Part shown: piece by piece, positions 18,025-28,479 of the stretch
Layout of the letters: each line of letters starts with the position of its first letter
How positions within the stretch are numbered: position 1 is the stretch's first letter
Assembly (NCBI RefSeq): GCF_000400505.1
Contig: NZ_CM001857.1
Span: 2,694,134-2,758,133, forward strand
DNA: 64,000 nt
Origin: Musicola paradisiaca NCPPB 2511
GTDB taxonomy: Bacteria; Pseudomonadota; Gammaproteobacteria; Enterobacterales; Enterobacteriaceae
Direction of reading: 5' to 3'
Made by a program: the position numbers and the translations under genes
The notes under the pieces: generated by a model
What the model was told of the DNA's origin: nothing
Seen by the model: the letters and a program-made list of their open reading frames with translations, nothing else
Database searches by the model: none

Positions 18025-19503
18025 TTAGTGCTGTTGATGCTCCGGGAACGTCATCTCGCTGTATTTCACCGTCTGGCTACCTTTGGTCAGGCGATAACTA
18101 AACCAGATAACCAGAAACAGCGGAATACCGATATAGGTTGCGGCCACCGCGTTCCAGTCAATCTTGTCCGCCAGAAACGCCTGGTAGTTCTGCCCCAGCG
18201 TGATCACCAGACACAGCACGAAAGCAAAAATCGGCCCCAGCGGGAAGAACCCGGAACGGTACGGCAGCGCATTAAGATCGCGCCCTTGTAATACATAACC
18301 ACGCCGGAAACGGTAGTGGCTGATAGCGATGCCCAGCCAGGCGATAAACCCGGTCATACCCGATGTATTCAACAGCCACAGATACACGCTCTGATTACCG
18401 AACATAGACGTCAGGAAACATAACCCAGCCACCACTGTTGTGGCATACAGCGCGTTACGCGGCACCCCGCCCTTCGATAAGTGTCCGAAGCAGGCCGGCG
18501 CTTTACCTTCCTGCGCCAGGGTGTACAGCATACGGGTCGAAGCGTACATCCCGGAGTTGCCCGCCGACAGCACCGCTGTCAAGATCACCGCATTCATCAC
18601 CGCAGCGGCCGACAGCAGCCCGGCGTTCTGGAACACCAGCGTAAACGGGCTGACGCTGATGTCCTTGACGTCATTACGCAGCAGGCTTGGGTCGGTATAA
18701 GGAATAATCAGGCTAATGATCAGAATAGCGAACACATAGAACAGCAGAATACGCCAGAACACCTGCCGTACTGCGCGTGGAATATTGGTTTGTGGGTCGC
18801 GCGATTCACCGGCCGCCACACCAATCAGTTCGGTGCCTTGAAATGAGAAACCGACAATCATCGCCACGCCGATCATCGCGGAAAAACCGCCGGCGAAAGG
18901 CGCATCGCCAATCTGCCAGTTATGCCAGCCGGCGTGCTCGCCGCCTCGCAGGATACCGGTGATCATCAATACACCGATGGCGATAAACAAAATAACGGTG
19001 GCGACCTTGATCAGTGAGAACCAGTATTCCGCTTCGCCGAACCCCTTCACCGACACATAATTCAGCAGAAAAATCAGTGACAAGAATAGCGCACTCCAGA
19101 TCCAACCGGGGGCATCCGGGAACCAGTACCCCATCACCAGCTGCGCGGCGACCAAATCCACCGCGATGGTGACTGCCCAGTTGTACCAGTAGTTCCAACC
19201 CAGCGCGAACCCGAACCCTTCGTCGACATAGCGGGCACCGTAGGTCGCGAAAGAGCCGGAAACCGGCATGAACGCCGCCAGCTCGCCTAGGCTGGTCATC
19301 AGAAAATAGACCATCAACCCGATCAGGGCATAGGACAGCAGCGCGCCGCCTGGCCCCGCCTGCGACACCGTCGCACCGGAAGCGACGAACAGACCGGTAC
19401 CGATCGAGCCGCCAATGGCGATCATCGTCAAATGCCGTGCTTTTAACTCGCGGCGTAGTGTTTTATTCCCCTGATCCGGGAGTTCGGTAGAATGTTGAGC
19501 CAT
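18025..19503 (-). CDS. lysP: lysine-specific permease
   Basis: Inner-membrane lysine/H+ symporter of the amino acid-polyamine-organocation family, nearly identical in its core to E. coli LysP, which also restrains the acid-response regulator CadC. The 492 residues hold 12 membrane segments and the family signature IGGSIGTGLFVASGATVSQAGPGG's start near residue 35. The ATG at 19503 has AGGA seven bases upstream; an earlier ATG at 19521 is possible. Transcribed alone, ending at the bidirectional terminator. Confidence 0.96.
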   Translation of the reverse strand: MAQHSTELPDQGNKTLRRELKARHLTMIAIGGSIGTGLFVASGATVSQAGPGGALLSYALIGLMVYFLMTSLGELAAFMPVSGSFATYGARYVDEGFGFALGWNYWYNWAVTIAVDLVAAQLVMGYWFPDAPGWIWSALFLSLIFLLNYVSVKGFGEAEYWFSLIKVATVILFIAIGVLMITGILRGGEHAGWHNWQIGDAPFAGGFSAMIGVAMIVGFSFQGTELIGVAAGESRDPQTNIPRAVRQVFWRILLFYVFAILIISLIIPYTDPSLLRNDVKDISVSPFTLVFQNAGLLSAAAVMNAVILTAVLSAGNSGMYASTRMLYTLAQEGKAPACFGHLSKGGVPRNALYATTVVAGLCFLTSMFGNQSVYLWLLNTSGMTGFIAWLGIAISHYRFRRGYVLQGRDLNALPYRSGFFPLGPIFAFVLCLVITLGQNYQAFLADKIDWNAVAATYIGIPLFLVIWFSYRLTKGSQTVKYSEMTFPEHQQH

Positions 19504-19672
19504 AACAATCCTGCTGCCCATAAAAATTGAGGGCGGATTGTAACAAATGAGGTTTAGCTGGATAGTGATTCACACCGATTATAAGAGAGCTTCATAACTC
19601 GGCGTCAGTCATAAGAAAATCATCTGGAAATATGATTGCCACCGGGCCGGGTTCCCAGTGGCAGCGGCAGGA

Positions 19673-20533
19673 TTAGCGGCAATATTCAAGAAAGGAGTGC
19701 AGCACGCCGGAGAGATGCTTTTGCCGGTGGTGCACCAGATATAGCTTGCGCATCAACGGTGGCAGCGGTATCGACAGTTCGACCAACGTGCCGCTGTCCA
19801 GTTGATCAGCTATCACTCGTCGTGACAGGCAGCTAATGCCAATGCCATGCCGTACCGCATGCTTAATGGCCTCCGAGTTGCCCAACTCCATCACCAGCCG
19901 AAAATGCGGCAATGTCGCCAGCAACAGATGATCCAACACTTCACGGGTGCCGGAACCATGTTCTCGCAAGATCCACGGGGCATCCGCCAGCGCCTCCAAC
20001 GTGACCTGGCCAATCAGCGGATTACCTGGCGCGCAGAAGACGACCAATTCATCGTCCAGCCACGGCTGCGTAATCAGGTCGGGGTGATGGCATGGGCCTT
20101 CAATCAGCCCCATATCGGCCTTGAACTCTGAAATGGCGTTCACGACATCCAGGGTGTTGCCCACGGACAGCTCCAGCGGAATATCGGGAAAATCCTGACG
20201 ATAGCGAGCGATCACCGCCGGCATCAGATAATTGCCGATGGTGCTGCTGGCGTAAATGCGCAACGCACCGTTGTCCCGTCGAAACAGTTGCTCAATTTCG
20301 GAGGATTGCTCCAGCAATGACAACGCGCGTGGGTAAAGCAAACGGCCGTGTTCATTCACCACCAACCGTTTGCCGACGCGATCGAACAATTGCACGCCGA
20401 GCTGACTTTCCAAATCGGATAACGCCGCACTCACGGCTGACTGCGACAGCGACATCGCCACCGAGGCCTGCGTCGTCGAACCGCTTTTCAATACCTCAGT
20501 GAACACTTCCAGTTGACGTAAAGTGATATGCAT
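19673..20533 (-). CDS. yeiE: LysR-family regulator YeiE
   Basis: LysR-type regulator of 286 residues with an N-terminal helix-turn-helix ([29 protein letters not shown]) and an effector-binding domain with the [10 protein letters not shown] and GSGTRE segments typical of the CysB/Cbl-like YeiE group. E. coli and Cronobacter YeiE have been tied to iron, sulfite and flagellar control. It is divergent from yeiH with about 110 bases between, the arrangement seen in E. coli, and probably regulates that gene. Confidence 0.93.
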   Translation of the reverse strand: MHITLRQLEVFTEVLKSGSTTQASVAMSLSQSAVSAALSDLESQLGVQLFDRVGKRLVVNEHGRLLYPRALSLLEQSSEIEQLFRRDNGALRIYASSTIGNYLMPAVIARYRQDFPDIPLELSVGNTLDVVNAISEFKADMGLIEGPCHHPDLITQPWLDDELVVFCAPGNPLIGQVTLEALADAPWILREHGSGTREVLDHLLLATLPHFRLVMELGNSEAIKHAVRHGIGISCLSRRVIADQLDSGTLVELSIPLPPLMRKLYLVHHRQKHLSGVLHSFLEYCR

Positions 20534-20645
20534 AATAGGGCTCTTATCGTAAATATCTATAGGTTATAAATATATAATCAATTTCTATTTTAAAGCGTCC
20601 GATCATAGGCTGGGCCCTCAACCTCATGATTCGGCAGGCAGGGTT

Positions 20646-21725
20646 ATGCTTCCATTTTCTCCCAACATTCTTCAGTTACAGTCTTACTATCGGCTCCGGC
20701 ACACACTGACCGGAATGCTCCTGGTCGGGGTACTGACAAAAATTATTCTGTCGCTTTGCGTCTTGCCCGCTGTCGCCGGCATGCGCCTCGGCTCCCTCAC
20801 CCTGGCGATTTTAGTCGGCATGGCGGTGGGAAATACCCTCTACCCTCAACTGCATCGCTACTGCGATGAAGGCGTTCAATGGTCCAAACACCACCTGTTG
20901 CGTTGGGGGATCATCCTGTACGGATTCAGGCTCAGCCTGCAGCAAATCGCCGCTGTCGGTGTTGTCGGCATCCTCATTGACGTCATCATGCTCAGTTCCA
21001 CCTTTCTGCTCGCCTGCTGGCTTGGCCAGCGCCTGTTCCGACTAGATCAACAGACATCCATGCTGATCGGCGCCGGCAGCAGCATCTGCGGCGCCGCTGC
21101 CGTGCTCGCCACCGCGCCGGTGGTAAAAGGCTCGGCGGATAAAGTCGCCATGGCGGTCGCTACCGTGGTGCTATTCGGCACGACATCCATGTTTCTTTAC
21201 CCCTGGTTTTATCAGCATCTGATCCAGTATAGCGGCGCCCTTTTCACCGCGCCGGAGTTTGGCGTTTATATCGGTTCAACTGTTCACGAAGTAGCCCAGG
21301 TGGTGGCAGCAGGACACGCCATCGCTCCCGATACCGAAAACATGGCGGTGATCGGTAAAATGCTGCGGGTGATGATGCTGGCGCCATTTCTGTTTTTGCT
21401 GAGCCTGTGGCTAAAACGCCGTCAACCGGCGATCAGCACTGACAACACCTCTATGGCCGCCAGTTTTCCGTGGTTTGCGCTGGGATTCGTGCTGACATCC
21501 TGCCTCAATTCATTAAATTTGTTACCTGCACGCTGGATTGATGAATTATTGCTGCTGGATAACATTCTGCTGACCATGGCCATGGTCGCACTGGGTATCG
21601 CCACCCGCTTCACCCTGCTGCGCGCCGCGGGATTACGGCCGATATTGCTGGCTCTCGTTCTGTTTATCTGGTTGGTGTTGGGCGGCGGCGCCATCAATCT
21701 GGCCGTTCAGCATCTGTTTTCCTGA
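20646..21725 (+). CDS. yeiH: UPF0324 inner-membrane protein YeiH
   Basis: Polytopic membrane protein of 359 residues and about nine to ten hydrophobic segments, matching E. coli YeiH (PSE family, putative sulfate exporter). Conserved blocks include GIILYGFRLSLQQI near residue 95, MLIGAGSSICGAAAVLATAP near residue 140 and GSTVHEVAQVVAAG near residue 215. Function is not firmly known; sulfite/sulfate export has been suggested for the family. Next to its presumed regulator yeiE on the opposite strand, and 45 bases upstream of nfo. Confidence 0.92.
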   Translation: MLPFSPNILQLQSYYRLRHTLTGMLLVGVLTKIILSLCVLPAVAGMRLGSLTLAILVGMAVGNTLYPQLHRYCDEGVQWSKHHLLRWGIILYGFRLSLQQIAAVGVVGILIDVIMLSSTFLLACWLGQRLFRLDQQTSMLIGAGSSICGAAAVLATAPVVKGSADKVAMAVATVVLFGTTSMFLYPWFYQHLIQYSGALFTAPEFGVYIGSTVHEVAQVVAAGHAIAPDTENMAVIGKMLRVMMLAPFLFLLSLWLKRRQPAISTDNTSMAASFPWFALGFVLTSCLNSLNLLPARWIDELLLLDNILLTMAMVALGIATRFTLLRAAGLRPILLALVLFIWLVLGGGAINLAVQHLFS

Positions 21726-21770
21726 ACGCTAATGTCATAATGCATGGGCCCCATAAAAAGGAGTCAGACC

Positions 21771-22637
21771 ATGAAATATGTTGGTGCCCATGTCAGCGCC
21801 TCCGGCGGTGTGGATCAGGCCGTTATCCGCGCCCATGAAATCGGTGCTACCGCCTTCGCGCTATTCACTAAAAATCAACGCCAGTGGCAGGCGCCGCCGC
21901 TGACCAGCGCAACTATCGACAGTTTTCGCGCCGCCTGTGAGCAATACGGCTATTCCCCGGCGCACATCCTGCCGCACGACAGCTATCTGATCAATTTGGG
22001 CCATCCGGATGACGATGCGTTGCAAAAATCCCGCTCGGCGTTTATCGATGAACTGAGCCGCTGCCAGCAGCTGGGGCTGACATTGCTGAATTTTCACCCT
22101 GGCAGCCACTTGCGCCAGATTGACGAGCATCCGTGTCTGGCGCGCATCGCCGAATCCATTAATATCGCGCTGGCGGCTACCGAGGGCGTGACGGCGGTAA
22201 TTGAAAACACCGCAGGCCAAGGTAGCAATCTCGGCTTTCGCTTTGAGCATCTGGCAGAGATCATCGACGGCGTGGAGGACAAAAGCCGGGTCGGCGTGTG
22301 CATTGATACCTGCCATGCCTTCGCTGGCGGCTACGATTTGCGTACCGAAGCCGACTGCGTGCGTACCTTCGCCGAACTGGAGCGTATTGTGGGCTTTCGC
22401 TACCTGCGGGGAATGCATCTCAATGACGCCAAAAGTGAATTCAACAGTCGGGTGGATCGTCACCACAGCCTGGGGGAAGGTAACATCGGCAAAACCGTAT
22501 TCCGCTACATCATGCGCGACGATCGTTTCAACGGCATTCCAATGATTCTGGAGACCATCAACCCGGCTATCTGGGCGGAAGAGATCGCCTGGCTGAAGTC
22601 ACAGCAACTGGACGCCAGTGCCGACGCCCCCGGCTGA
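21771..22637 (+). CDS. nfo: endonuclease IV (AP endonuclease)
   Basis: Zinc-dependent endonuclease that cuts at abasic sites and removes 3'-blocking groups in base-excision repair. The 288 residues form the TIM-barrel family with its metal ligands: His in [11 protein letters not shown] and NFHPGSH, Glu in [47 protein letters not shown] and a final MILETINP. The ATG at 21771 follows a strong AAGGAG. Same gene order as in E. coli (yeiE, yeiH, nfo, then the fru operon on the other strand). Confidence 0.97.
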   Translation: MKYVGAHVSASGGVDQAVIRAHEIGATAFALFTKNQRQWQAPPLTSATIDSFRAACEQYGYSPAHILPHDSYLINLGHPDDDALQKSRSAFIDELSRCQQLGLTLLNFHPGSHLRQIDEHPCLARIAESINIALAATEGVTAVIENTAGQGSNLGFRFEHLAEIIDGVEDKSRVGVCIDTCHAFAGGYDLRTEADCVRTFAELERIVGFRYLRGMHLNDAKSEFNSRVDRHHSLGEGNIGKTVFRYIMRDDRFNGIPMILETINPAIWAEEIAWLKSQQLDASADAPG

Positions 22638-22674
22638 TTTGTTCTACATCATCATGTAGTGATCTGATGAGCAT

Positions 22675-22705
22675 AAAAAACGCCAGCGCGAAGGCTGGCG
22701 TTTTT
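22675..22705. terminator. bidirectional terminator between nfo and fruA
   Basis: A6-CGCCAGC-GCGAAG-GCTGGCG-T5 hairpin between convergent genes. Confidence 0.9.
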
Positions 22706-22753
22706 ACATCCGTATGCGGGTTGCGCACCGGGTCAGGTCAGACTTTGACTAAA

Positions 22754-24442
22754 TCAAGCTTTGACTAACTGCTCGTCCGGGCGTTTCAGCACCGCGTACA
22801 GCACGCCAGCCACCACCGTACCGGCGATGATCGACAGCAGATACCCCACAACCGGTGTAATCGCACCAGGGATCAACAACACGAACAACCCACCGTGCGG
22901 CGCCATCAGTTTGGCACCAATCGCCATGGAAGTAGCACCGGTCAGCGCACCGCCCAGAATACAGCACGGCAGGACACGCATCGGGTCGCGGGCGGCATAA
23001 GGGATCGCGCCTTCAGAAATGAAGCACAACCCCAGCACCACTGCCGCTTTACCACCTTCACGCTCGTTGGCGCTGAATTTTTTCCCTGCAATAAAGGTCG
23101 CCAGGCCCATCGCCAGCGGCGGCACCATCCCCGCAGCCATAACGGCAGCCATCGGCGCATATATCTGGCTACTCAGCAGCGTAGTACCGAACACATAGGC
23201 TACCTTGTTCACCGGGCCGCCCATGTCGGTACACATCATACCGCCCAGAATCGCCCCAAGAATTACCGCGTTGGCGGTACCCATGGACTGCAACCAACTG
23301 GTCAAACCGGTCAGAATTTTCGCCACCGGCGTACCCACCACGTAGATCATGATAAGGCCGGTAATCAGCGTGGCGAATAACGGAATAATCAGGATCGGTT
23401 TCAGCGCCGACATACTCTGCGGCAACGATACATGGTTACTGATGGCGCGCGCCAGATATCCCGCCAGGAAACCGGCGATGATCCCACCGAGGAAGCCGGC
23501 GCCCGTGCTGACCGCCAGCATCCCACCGACCATACCCGGCGTCAGGCCCGGACGGTCAGCGATCGAAAACGCGATGTAACCCGCCAAAACCGGCACCATC
23601 AGCGCAAACGCGGAACCACCGCCGATCTTCATCAGCGCCGCCGCCAACGTGCCTTCTTCCTTGAACGCGGTGATCCCGAACACGAATGACAACGCGATGC
23701 ACAGCCCCCCCGCCACCACCATCGGCAGCATGTAGGATACGCCGGTCAGCAGGTGACGATAGGGGCCGGTACCGCCTTTTTGCGCAGACTCGCCGCCTGT
23801 GGCGGTGTTGCCTTGCGTAGCAGGCTGGTACGGCTTCGCTTCGGCCACTGCCTTATCAAATTCCTGTGCGGTTTTCTTCAGTGCCAGGCCGGTAGAGGTG
23901 CGGTACATTTTCTTGCCGGCGAACTTACTCAGGTCAACCTCAATGTCCGCCGCAACAATGACCAGATCGGCCTGAGCCACTTCTTCGTCACTGATGGGAT
24001 TGCCGGCGCCCACGGAGCCGCGCGTTTCCACTTTCACCCACCAGCCTCGTTTTTTGGCTTCGCTTTCAATCGCTTCAGCCGCCATGAAGGTGTGGGCTAC
24101 GCCGGTCGGACAAGCCGTTACCGCCACAATACGTTTAGCTGACGACGGTGCTGACGCCGCCGCAACGGCCGGTGCCGTGTAAGGCTGAGCTTCAGCTTTG
24201 GCTTTTTCCAGGAATGCGGCGGGCTGGCTCAGTGCCAGCTCCACATCCCCGGCATAGACGTTCTTGCCATTAAGACCACTGTCGGCCTGTGCCGGAGCAC
24301 CCAGCACGATGGCCAATTCTGCCTCAGCAAGTTGTTCGGTGAGGGTAAGCCCTGCGTTAGCCGCAGCAGCACCGAGCAAGTTCTTCACCAGACGGCTTTT
24401 CGCCAGTCCCAGTGACTTATCGAGTATCAGCAGCGTTTTCAT
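22754..24442 (-). CDS. fruA: PTS fructose-specific EIIB'BC
   Basis: Membrane permease of the fructose phosphotransferase system: imports fructose as fructose 1-phosphate using phosphate passed from FruB. The 562 residues comprise an inactive B' domain (1-100), an active EIIB domain with the phospho-Cys in VTACPTGVAHTFMA near residue 112, a linker, and a C domain of about eight to ten membrane segments. Third gene of fruBKA, 16 bases after fruK, with a clear AGGAG. Ends at the terminator shared with nfo. Confidence 0.97.
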   Translation of the reverse strand: MKTLLILDKSLGLAKSRLVKNLLGAAAANAGLTLTEQLAEAELAIVLGAPAQADSGLNGKNVYAGDVELALSQPAAFLEKAKAEAQPYTAPAVAAASAPSSAKRIVAVTACPTGVAHTFMAAEAIESEAKKRGWWVKVETRGSVGAGNPISDEEVAQADLVIVAADIEVDLSKFAGKKMYRTSTGLALKKTAQEFDKAVAEAKPYQPATQGNTATGGESAQKGGTGPYRHLLTGVSYMLPMVVAGGLCIALSFVFGITAFKEEGTLAAALMKIGGGSAFALMVPVLAGYIAFSIADRPGLTPGMVGGMLAVSTGAGFLGGIIAGFLAGYLARAISNHVSLPQSMSALKPILIIPLFATLITGLIMIYVVGTPVAKILTGLTSWLQSMGTANAVILGAILGGMMCTDMGGPVNKVAYVFGTTLLSSQIYAPMAAVMAAGMVPPLAMGLATFIAGKKFSANEREGGKAAVVLGLCFISEGAIPYAARDPMRVLPCCILGGALTGATSMAIGAKLMAPHGGLFVLLIPGAITPVVGYLLSIIAGTVVAGVLYAVLKRPDEQLVKA

Positions 24443-24458
24443 TGTTTATCTCCTGCTG

Positions 24459-25397
24459 TCAATTAAACGGTTTCAGATCAACACGCGCCATCATCGCAGC
24501 CAGCTGCGGTCGATCGGTAATACCCACATTGCTCTGACTAACCGCCAGTGCTGCCACTGCCGTTGCCAGACGTAACGTATGTTCACTGGACTCACGCATC
24601 AACAAGCCATAGATCAATCCCCCCACCATGGAGTCACCCGCACCGACTGTACTGATCACTTCACACGCCGGCGGTTTCGCCAGCCAGGCGCCCGATGCAT
24701 TCACCCACAACGCGCCTTCCGCTCCCAGCGAAATCACGACGTGAGCAATGCCTTGTTCACGCAGCGCGTGCGCCGCGTCCACGACTTCTGCCAACGTGGT
24801 CAACTTGCGACCCGCCCAGATTTCCAGCTCCCGGCGGTTCGGTTTCACCAACCAGGGTGAGGCTTTCAGGCCAGCGACCAGCGCTTCGCGGCTGCTGTCA
24901 AAAATAATGCACGGACACTGACTGCGCAGGCGGGACATCCAGTCGGTGAAATCGTCCGGATTCACGCCGCTCGGCAGACTGCCGCTGACAGCAACCATAT
25001 CGAACTGCCCCAACCAGCTCAGCGAATCATTCACGAAACGCTGCCAATCCTGCTGGGTAACTTCAAAACCGGAGAAATTCAGATCGGTGACATCACCGTC
25101 CTGCTCGGTCAGCTTGACGTTGATGCGAGTACGTCCGGCGACTACCTGGAAGCGGTTGGCAATGCCCAGTTCACTGAACAGTTGCTGAAACCCATCCTGA
25201 TTGTCTTTACCCAGGAATCCACCCACCGTGACATCAATCCCGAGATCCTTGAGTACCTTGGCCACATTAATGCCTTTGCCCGCCGCGTGCAGACCGGTGG
25301 TTTGCACCAGATTCACTTCACCGCGTTCAATTTGCGGGCAGTACCCCACCAGATCATAAGCGGGATTCAGGGTAATGGTGGCAACGCGACGACTCAT
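24459..25397 (-). CDS. fruK: 1-phosphofructokinase
   Basis: Cytosolic PfkB-family kinase that converts fructose 1-phosphate to fructose 1,6-bisphosphate; fructose 1-phosphate is also the inducer that releases Cra. The 312 residues carry the PfkB marks: N-terminal [23 protein letters not shown] near residue 40 and the C-terminal [12 protein letters not shown] with the catalytic Asp near residue 255. Its ATG overlaps the fruB stop (ATGA), coupling translation. Confidence 0.97.
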   Translation of the reverse strand: MSRRVATITLNPAYDLVGYCPQIERGEVNLVQTTGLHAAGKGINVAKVLKDLGIDVTVGGFLGKDNQDGFQQLFSELGIANRFQVVAGRTRINVKLTEQDGDVTDLNFSGFEVTQQDWQRFVNDSLSWLGQFDMVAVSGSLPSGVNPDDFTDWMSRLRSQCPCIIFDSSREALVAGLKASPWLVKPNRRELEIWAGRKLTTLAEVVDAAHALREQGIAHVVISLGAEGALWVNASGAWLAKPPACEVISTVGAGDSMVGGLIYGLLMRESSEHTLRLATAVAALAVSQSNVGITDRPQLAAMMARVDLKPFN

Positions 25398-26528
25398 GCT
25401 GCCCCCTCGCCAAGACCGGATTGGATCGCTTCACCGATCGCTTTCAGCGCAGCTTCAGCATCATCGCCGTTGGCAGTGAAGCGCAGGCGGTGCCCGCATT
25501 TCACACCCAGAGCCACCACCTTCATCAGGCTGCGACCGTTGGCCGGCTTACCGGTACCGTCGAGATTGGCCACGGTGATCTCGCTGGAGAATTGTTTGAT
25601 GACGTTGACCAGCGTCGCACCGGGACGGGCGTGCAGACCATGTTCGTTACGGATAACGAATTCCGCGGCCAGTGCGCTGCTATCTTCAACCGTATCGCTG
25701 GTCAGCAACGCCATCAGCGTGGTTTCGTCTGCGTCCAGCAAGCGCGCGGCTTTACCGGCGATCAGCAGATTGCTGAGGTAATCCAGCGACGCCAACACTT
25801 GTTCATCTGCGGCGGAAACCGTCAACAGCAGCGCCACTTTTTCGCCGTCTGCCGCGAAAGGCTCAGCCGGGCGGCTTACCGCCAGCGCGCTAACTTTGTT
25901 GCCTTCGATACTGTCACTCAACCAAACGCCCTGCCCCAGGTGCAGTGGTTTAGCCGCAACGGCCGCGCTGACGAAACTGGCGTCAACCGCGCCGATCTGC
26001 TGAAGACGACCGGCGTTCAGCGCCTGCAACGTCACCAGATTGTCAGTGGCTACATTCAACGAAATCAACGACGTGTCGAAACGGAATTCGCCGGCGGTTT
26101 TCTCTCCCATCAGCAGGCTGCGCAACTCTTCAGCCGATGTGGTCGTGGCCAAACGCGCAGCCACGCTGTCGTCGCTCAATACGTGCGTCAGTTGGCGCAG
26201 CAGCGCCAGATGCTCGTCGGAACGAGCAGCGATACCCAGCACGACATAAGCGGTCTGGTCATCTCCCCAGGCGATACCCTGCGGAAATTGGAATACCTGA
26301 ACGCCGGTTTTTTTGTACCAGATCGCGGGTATCCGTGGTGCCGTGCGGGATAGCAATCCCGTTGCCCAGATAGGTTGAAGTCTGCTGCTCGCGTTGAAGC
26401 ATTCCGGCCACATAGCCTTCGCTGACGCAGCCAGCCTGAGTGAGCGCAGCAGCAACCTGTTGAATTGCTTCTTGTTTACTGTCAGCGCTCGCGCCCAAAT
26501 GAATGTCATGTTGTGACAACTGAAACAT
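25394..26528 (-). CDS. fruB: PTS fructose EIIA-M-FPr (frameshifted at a 7-A run)
   Basis: Phosphocarrier for fructose uptake: EIIA domain (phospho-His in [11 protein letters not shown] near residue 62), a central M domain, and a C-terminal HPr-like FPr domain with the phospho-His in [10 protein letters not shown] near residue 300. The frame from the ATG at 26528 (GGAGA upstream) reads correctly to DTRDLVQK and then breaks at the A7 run 26308-26314; the rest is intact in another frame. With six A it reads [11 protein letters not shown], as in E. coli, for 377 residues. As written the protein is truncated after about 75 residues. Because the operon is otherwise normal and fkbH shows the same defect, a sequencing error is likely, but a true mutation cannot be excluded. 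Confidence 0.93.
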
Positions 26529-26549
26529 GGTTCTCCTCGCTCGCTGAAC

Positions 26550-26564
26550 TTGAATCGTTTCAGC
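26550..26564. promoter_or_regulatory. Cra (FruR) operator, proximal
   Basis: TTGAATCGTTTCAGC, 22 bases upstream of the fruB start, a close match to the Cra consensus (TGAAWCGWTTCA). Confidence 0.85.
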
Positions 26565-26614
26565 TTTCATGAGAAAAAAATTGCCGATTTTTTGTGGACG
26601 TCTCAAAAGTTACC

Positions 26615-26630
26615 GCTGAAACGTTTCAAA
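26615..26630. promoter_or_regulatory. Cra (FruR) operator, distal
   Basis: GCTGAAACGTTTCAAA, a near-perfect Cra palindrome 65 bases from the first. Two Cra operators before fruB is the E. coli arrangement; fructose 1-phosphate would relieve repression. Confidence 0.88.
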
Positions 26631-26857
26631 AATTCTGCGGTTTTCACTATTGCTATGCAAGCATTCTCCACAAGTGATAGCGCGAATCTTAGAGGTTACG
26701 CACATTTTTAGAAACTTGACGCCGCAGATTTAAAGATTTGATAACAATTGCTGAATGCCTGCTGAAAAGGAAAAAATTGAAACCATTTTTCGTTTTCGCC
26801 CCGTGGGCGTAACATAGCACGCTTTCATTTTCGCACTGACAGACCCCCATCGACCGC

Positions 26858-28036
26858 ATGCCCATTTCAGCCAGCACAACTCGTCGTCTGCCAGATCTGA
26901 CCGCGTCAGCCTTTCTGGTTATTGCTTTTCTCACCGGAACCGCCGGTGCGCTTCAGCTCCCTACGCTCAGCTTGTTTTTGTCGACGGAAGTACAGGCTCG
27001 CCCGTTTATGGTCGGGCTGTTTTATACCGGCAGCGCCGTCATCGGCATTGTGGTCAGCCAAATTCTGGCGGCATATTCCGATCGTAAAGGCGATCGCAAA
27101 ATATTGATCCTGCAATGTTGCCTATTGGGCGCGCTGGCCTGTCTGCTGTATGCCTGGAACCGCAACTATTTCGTCTTGTTGTTTATCGGCGTACTGCTGT
27201 CCAGCTTCGGTTCCACCGCTAATCCGCAACTGTTCGCACTGGCGCGGGAGCATGTCGACCGCACCGGTCGCGAAGCCGCTATGTTCACGTCTATCATGCG
27301 TGCCCAAATTTCGCTGGCCTGGGTCATCGGCCCGCCAGCCGCCTTTGCGCTGGCGCTGGGTTTCGGCTTTACGGCGATGTACCTTACCGCCGCCTCGGTA
27401 TTTGTGCTGTGCGGGGTACTGGTCTGGCTGTTGCTGCCGTCTATGTCGAAATCGCAGATGAAAGCGGCGGCAGTGCTGGAGTCACCTCGTCGTCACCGCC
27501 GGGATACGCTGTTGCTGTTTATCGCCTGTACCCTGATGTGGACTTGCAACGGCATTTACCTCATCAATATGCCGCTGTATCTGGTGCATGAACTGCAATT
27601 ACCGGAAAAACTGGCGGGCGTGATGATGGGCACCGCCGCCGGGCTGGAGATACCGGTCATGTTGCTGGCGGGGTGGCTGACAAAACGGCTTGGTAAGCGC
27701 CGTTTGATGCGGCTGGCCGTCGCCGCAGGGTTGATGTTTTACATCGGGCTGACGCTGCTGAACACATCATGGACGCTGCTGGCGCTGCAACTGCTGAACG
27801 CTGTCTTCATCGGCATACTGGCGGGCATGGGCATGCTCTACTTTCAGGATTTGATGCCGGGCCAGGCCGGTGCCGCCACCACGCTGTTTACCAACACGAC
27901 GCGCGTAGGCTGGATTATCTCCGGTTCGCTGGCCGGTTCCGTGGCTGAAATCTGGAGTTATCATGCCGGTTTTGCCATCGCGGTGTTGATTCTGGCGGGC
28001 GCGGCATACTGCATGTGGCGCATTCGCGACGTCTGA
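26858..28036 (+). CDS. setB: sugar efflux transporter SetB
   Basis: Major-facilitator exporter of 392 residues and 12 membrane segments, of the SET family (E. coli SetA/SetB) that expels glucosides, lactose and other sugars. Family marks include the TM2-TM3 loop AAYSDRKGDRK near residue 75 and FGSTANPQLFALAREH near residue 115. Divergent from fruBKA, the same position as in E. coli, where SetB has also been linked to chromosome segregation. Its promoter region of about 200 bases is shared with the fru operon. Confidence 0.93.
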   Translation: MPISASTTRRLPDLTASAFLVIAFLTGTAGALQLPTLSLFLSTEVQARPFMVGLFYTGSAVIGIVVSQILAAYSDRKGDRKILILQCCLLGALACLLYAWNRNYFVLLFIGVLLSSFGSTANPQLFALAREHVDRTGREAAMFTSIMRAQISLAWVIGPPAAFALALGFGFTAMYLTAASVFVLCGVLVWLLLPSMSKSQMKAAAVLESPRRHRRDTLLLFIACTLMWTCNGIYLINMPLYLVHELQLPEKLAGVMMGTAAGLEIPVMLLAGWLTKRLGKRRLMRLAVAAGLMFYIGLTLLNTSWTLLALQLLNAVFIGILAGMGMLYFQDLMPGQAGAATTLFTNTTRVGWIISGSLAGSVAEIWSYHAGFAIAVLILAGAAYCMWRIRDV

Positions 28037-28047
28037 TCCCGGCACGG

Positions 28048-28302
28048 TTACGGCGTGGTGTTTTCTTCCAGCGTAAGCAGATAAATCATCGCAGCGTCTT
28101 TTGAATCGCAGCACATCTCTTGTTCAGGCTGCAATCCTCTGCATACCGCCGGTCGCAACGGCGATGTGAAGATACGGCAACGCATCCGCTCATCCAGATG
28201 GATGCAGGGCGTATTGGCGGGTTTTCCTTGCGGCATGCCGGGTATTGGGCTGGAAATCGACAGGGCGATGCAGCAGGCACCGCAATCAGGGCGGCATTCC
28301 AT
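28048..28302 (-). CDS. yeiW: YkgJ-type cysteine cluster protein YeiW
   Basis: A small 84-residue protein with the CxxCGACC cluster at its start (CRPDCGACC) and later conserved Cys residues ([25 protein letters not shown]), the pattern of the UPF0153/YkgJ family thought to bind zinc or iron-sulfur. Matches E. coli YeiW closely over its length. The second ATG (28302) has better spacing to GGAGAG than the first. Function unknown. Convergent with setB. Confidence 0.88.
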   Translation of the reverse strand: MECRPDCGACCIALSISSPIPGMPQGKPANTPCIHLDERMRCRIFTSPLRPAVCRGLQPEQEMCCDSKDAAMIYLLTLEENTTP

Positions 28303-28479
28303 CATTAACTCTCCGGGAAACGCAGGGCAGGCAAGCCTATCAGGCCGCTTGTCGGGCGGCTACTCTTTCCGTGTTTGGCGTTGAAGCGCGGTTTTACAAA
28401 TCTCCCTTGCCTGAACCCGGCGGCGCGAGTAACGTGTCGCCACTTGACTTTCTCTCCCTATATTTAAGGTATTTTTTTC

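Noticed and set aside
19637..19662. Terminator of yeiE
   Set aside because: There is a stem with one mismatch but no T run on either side.
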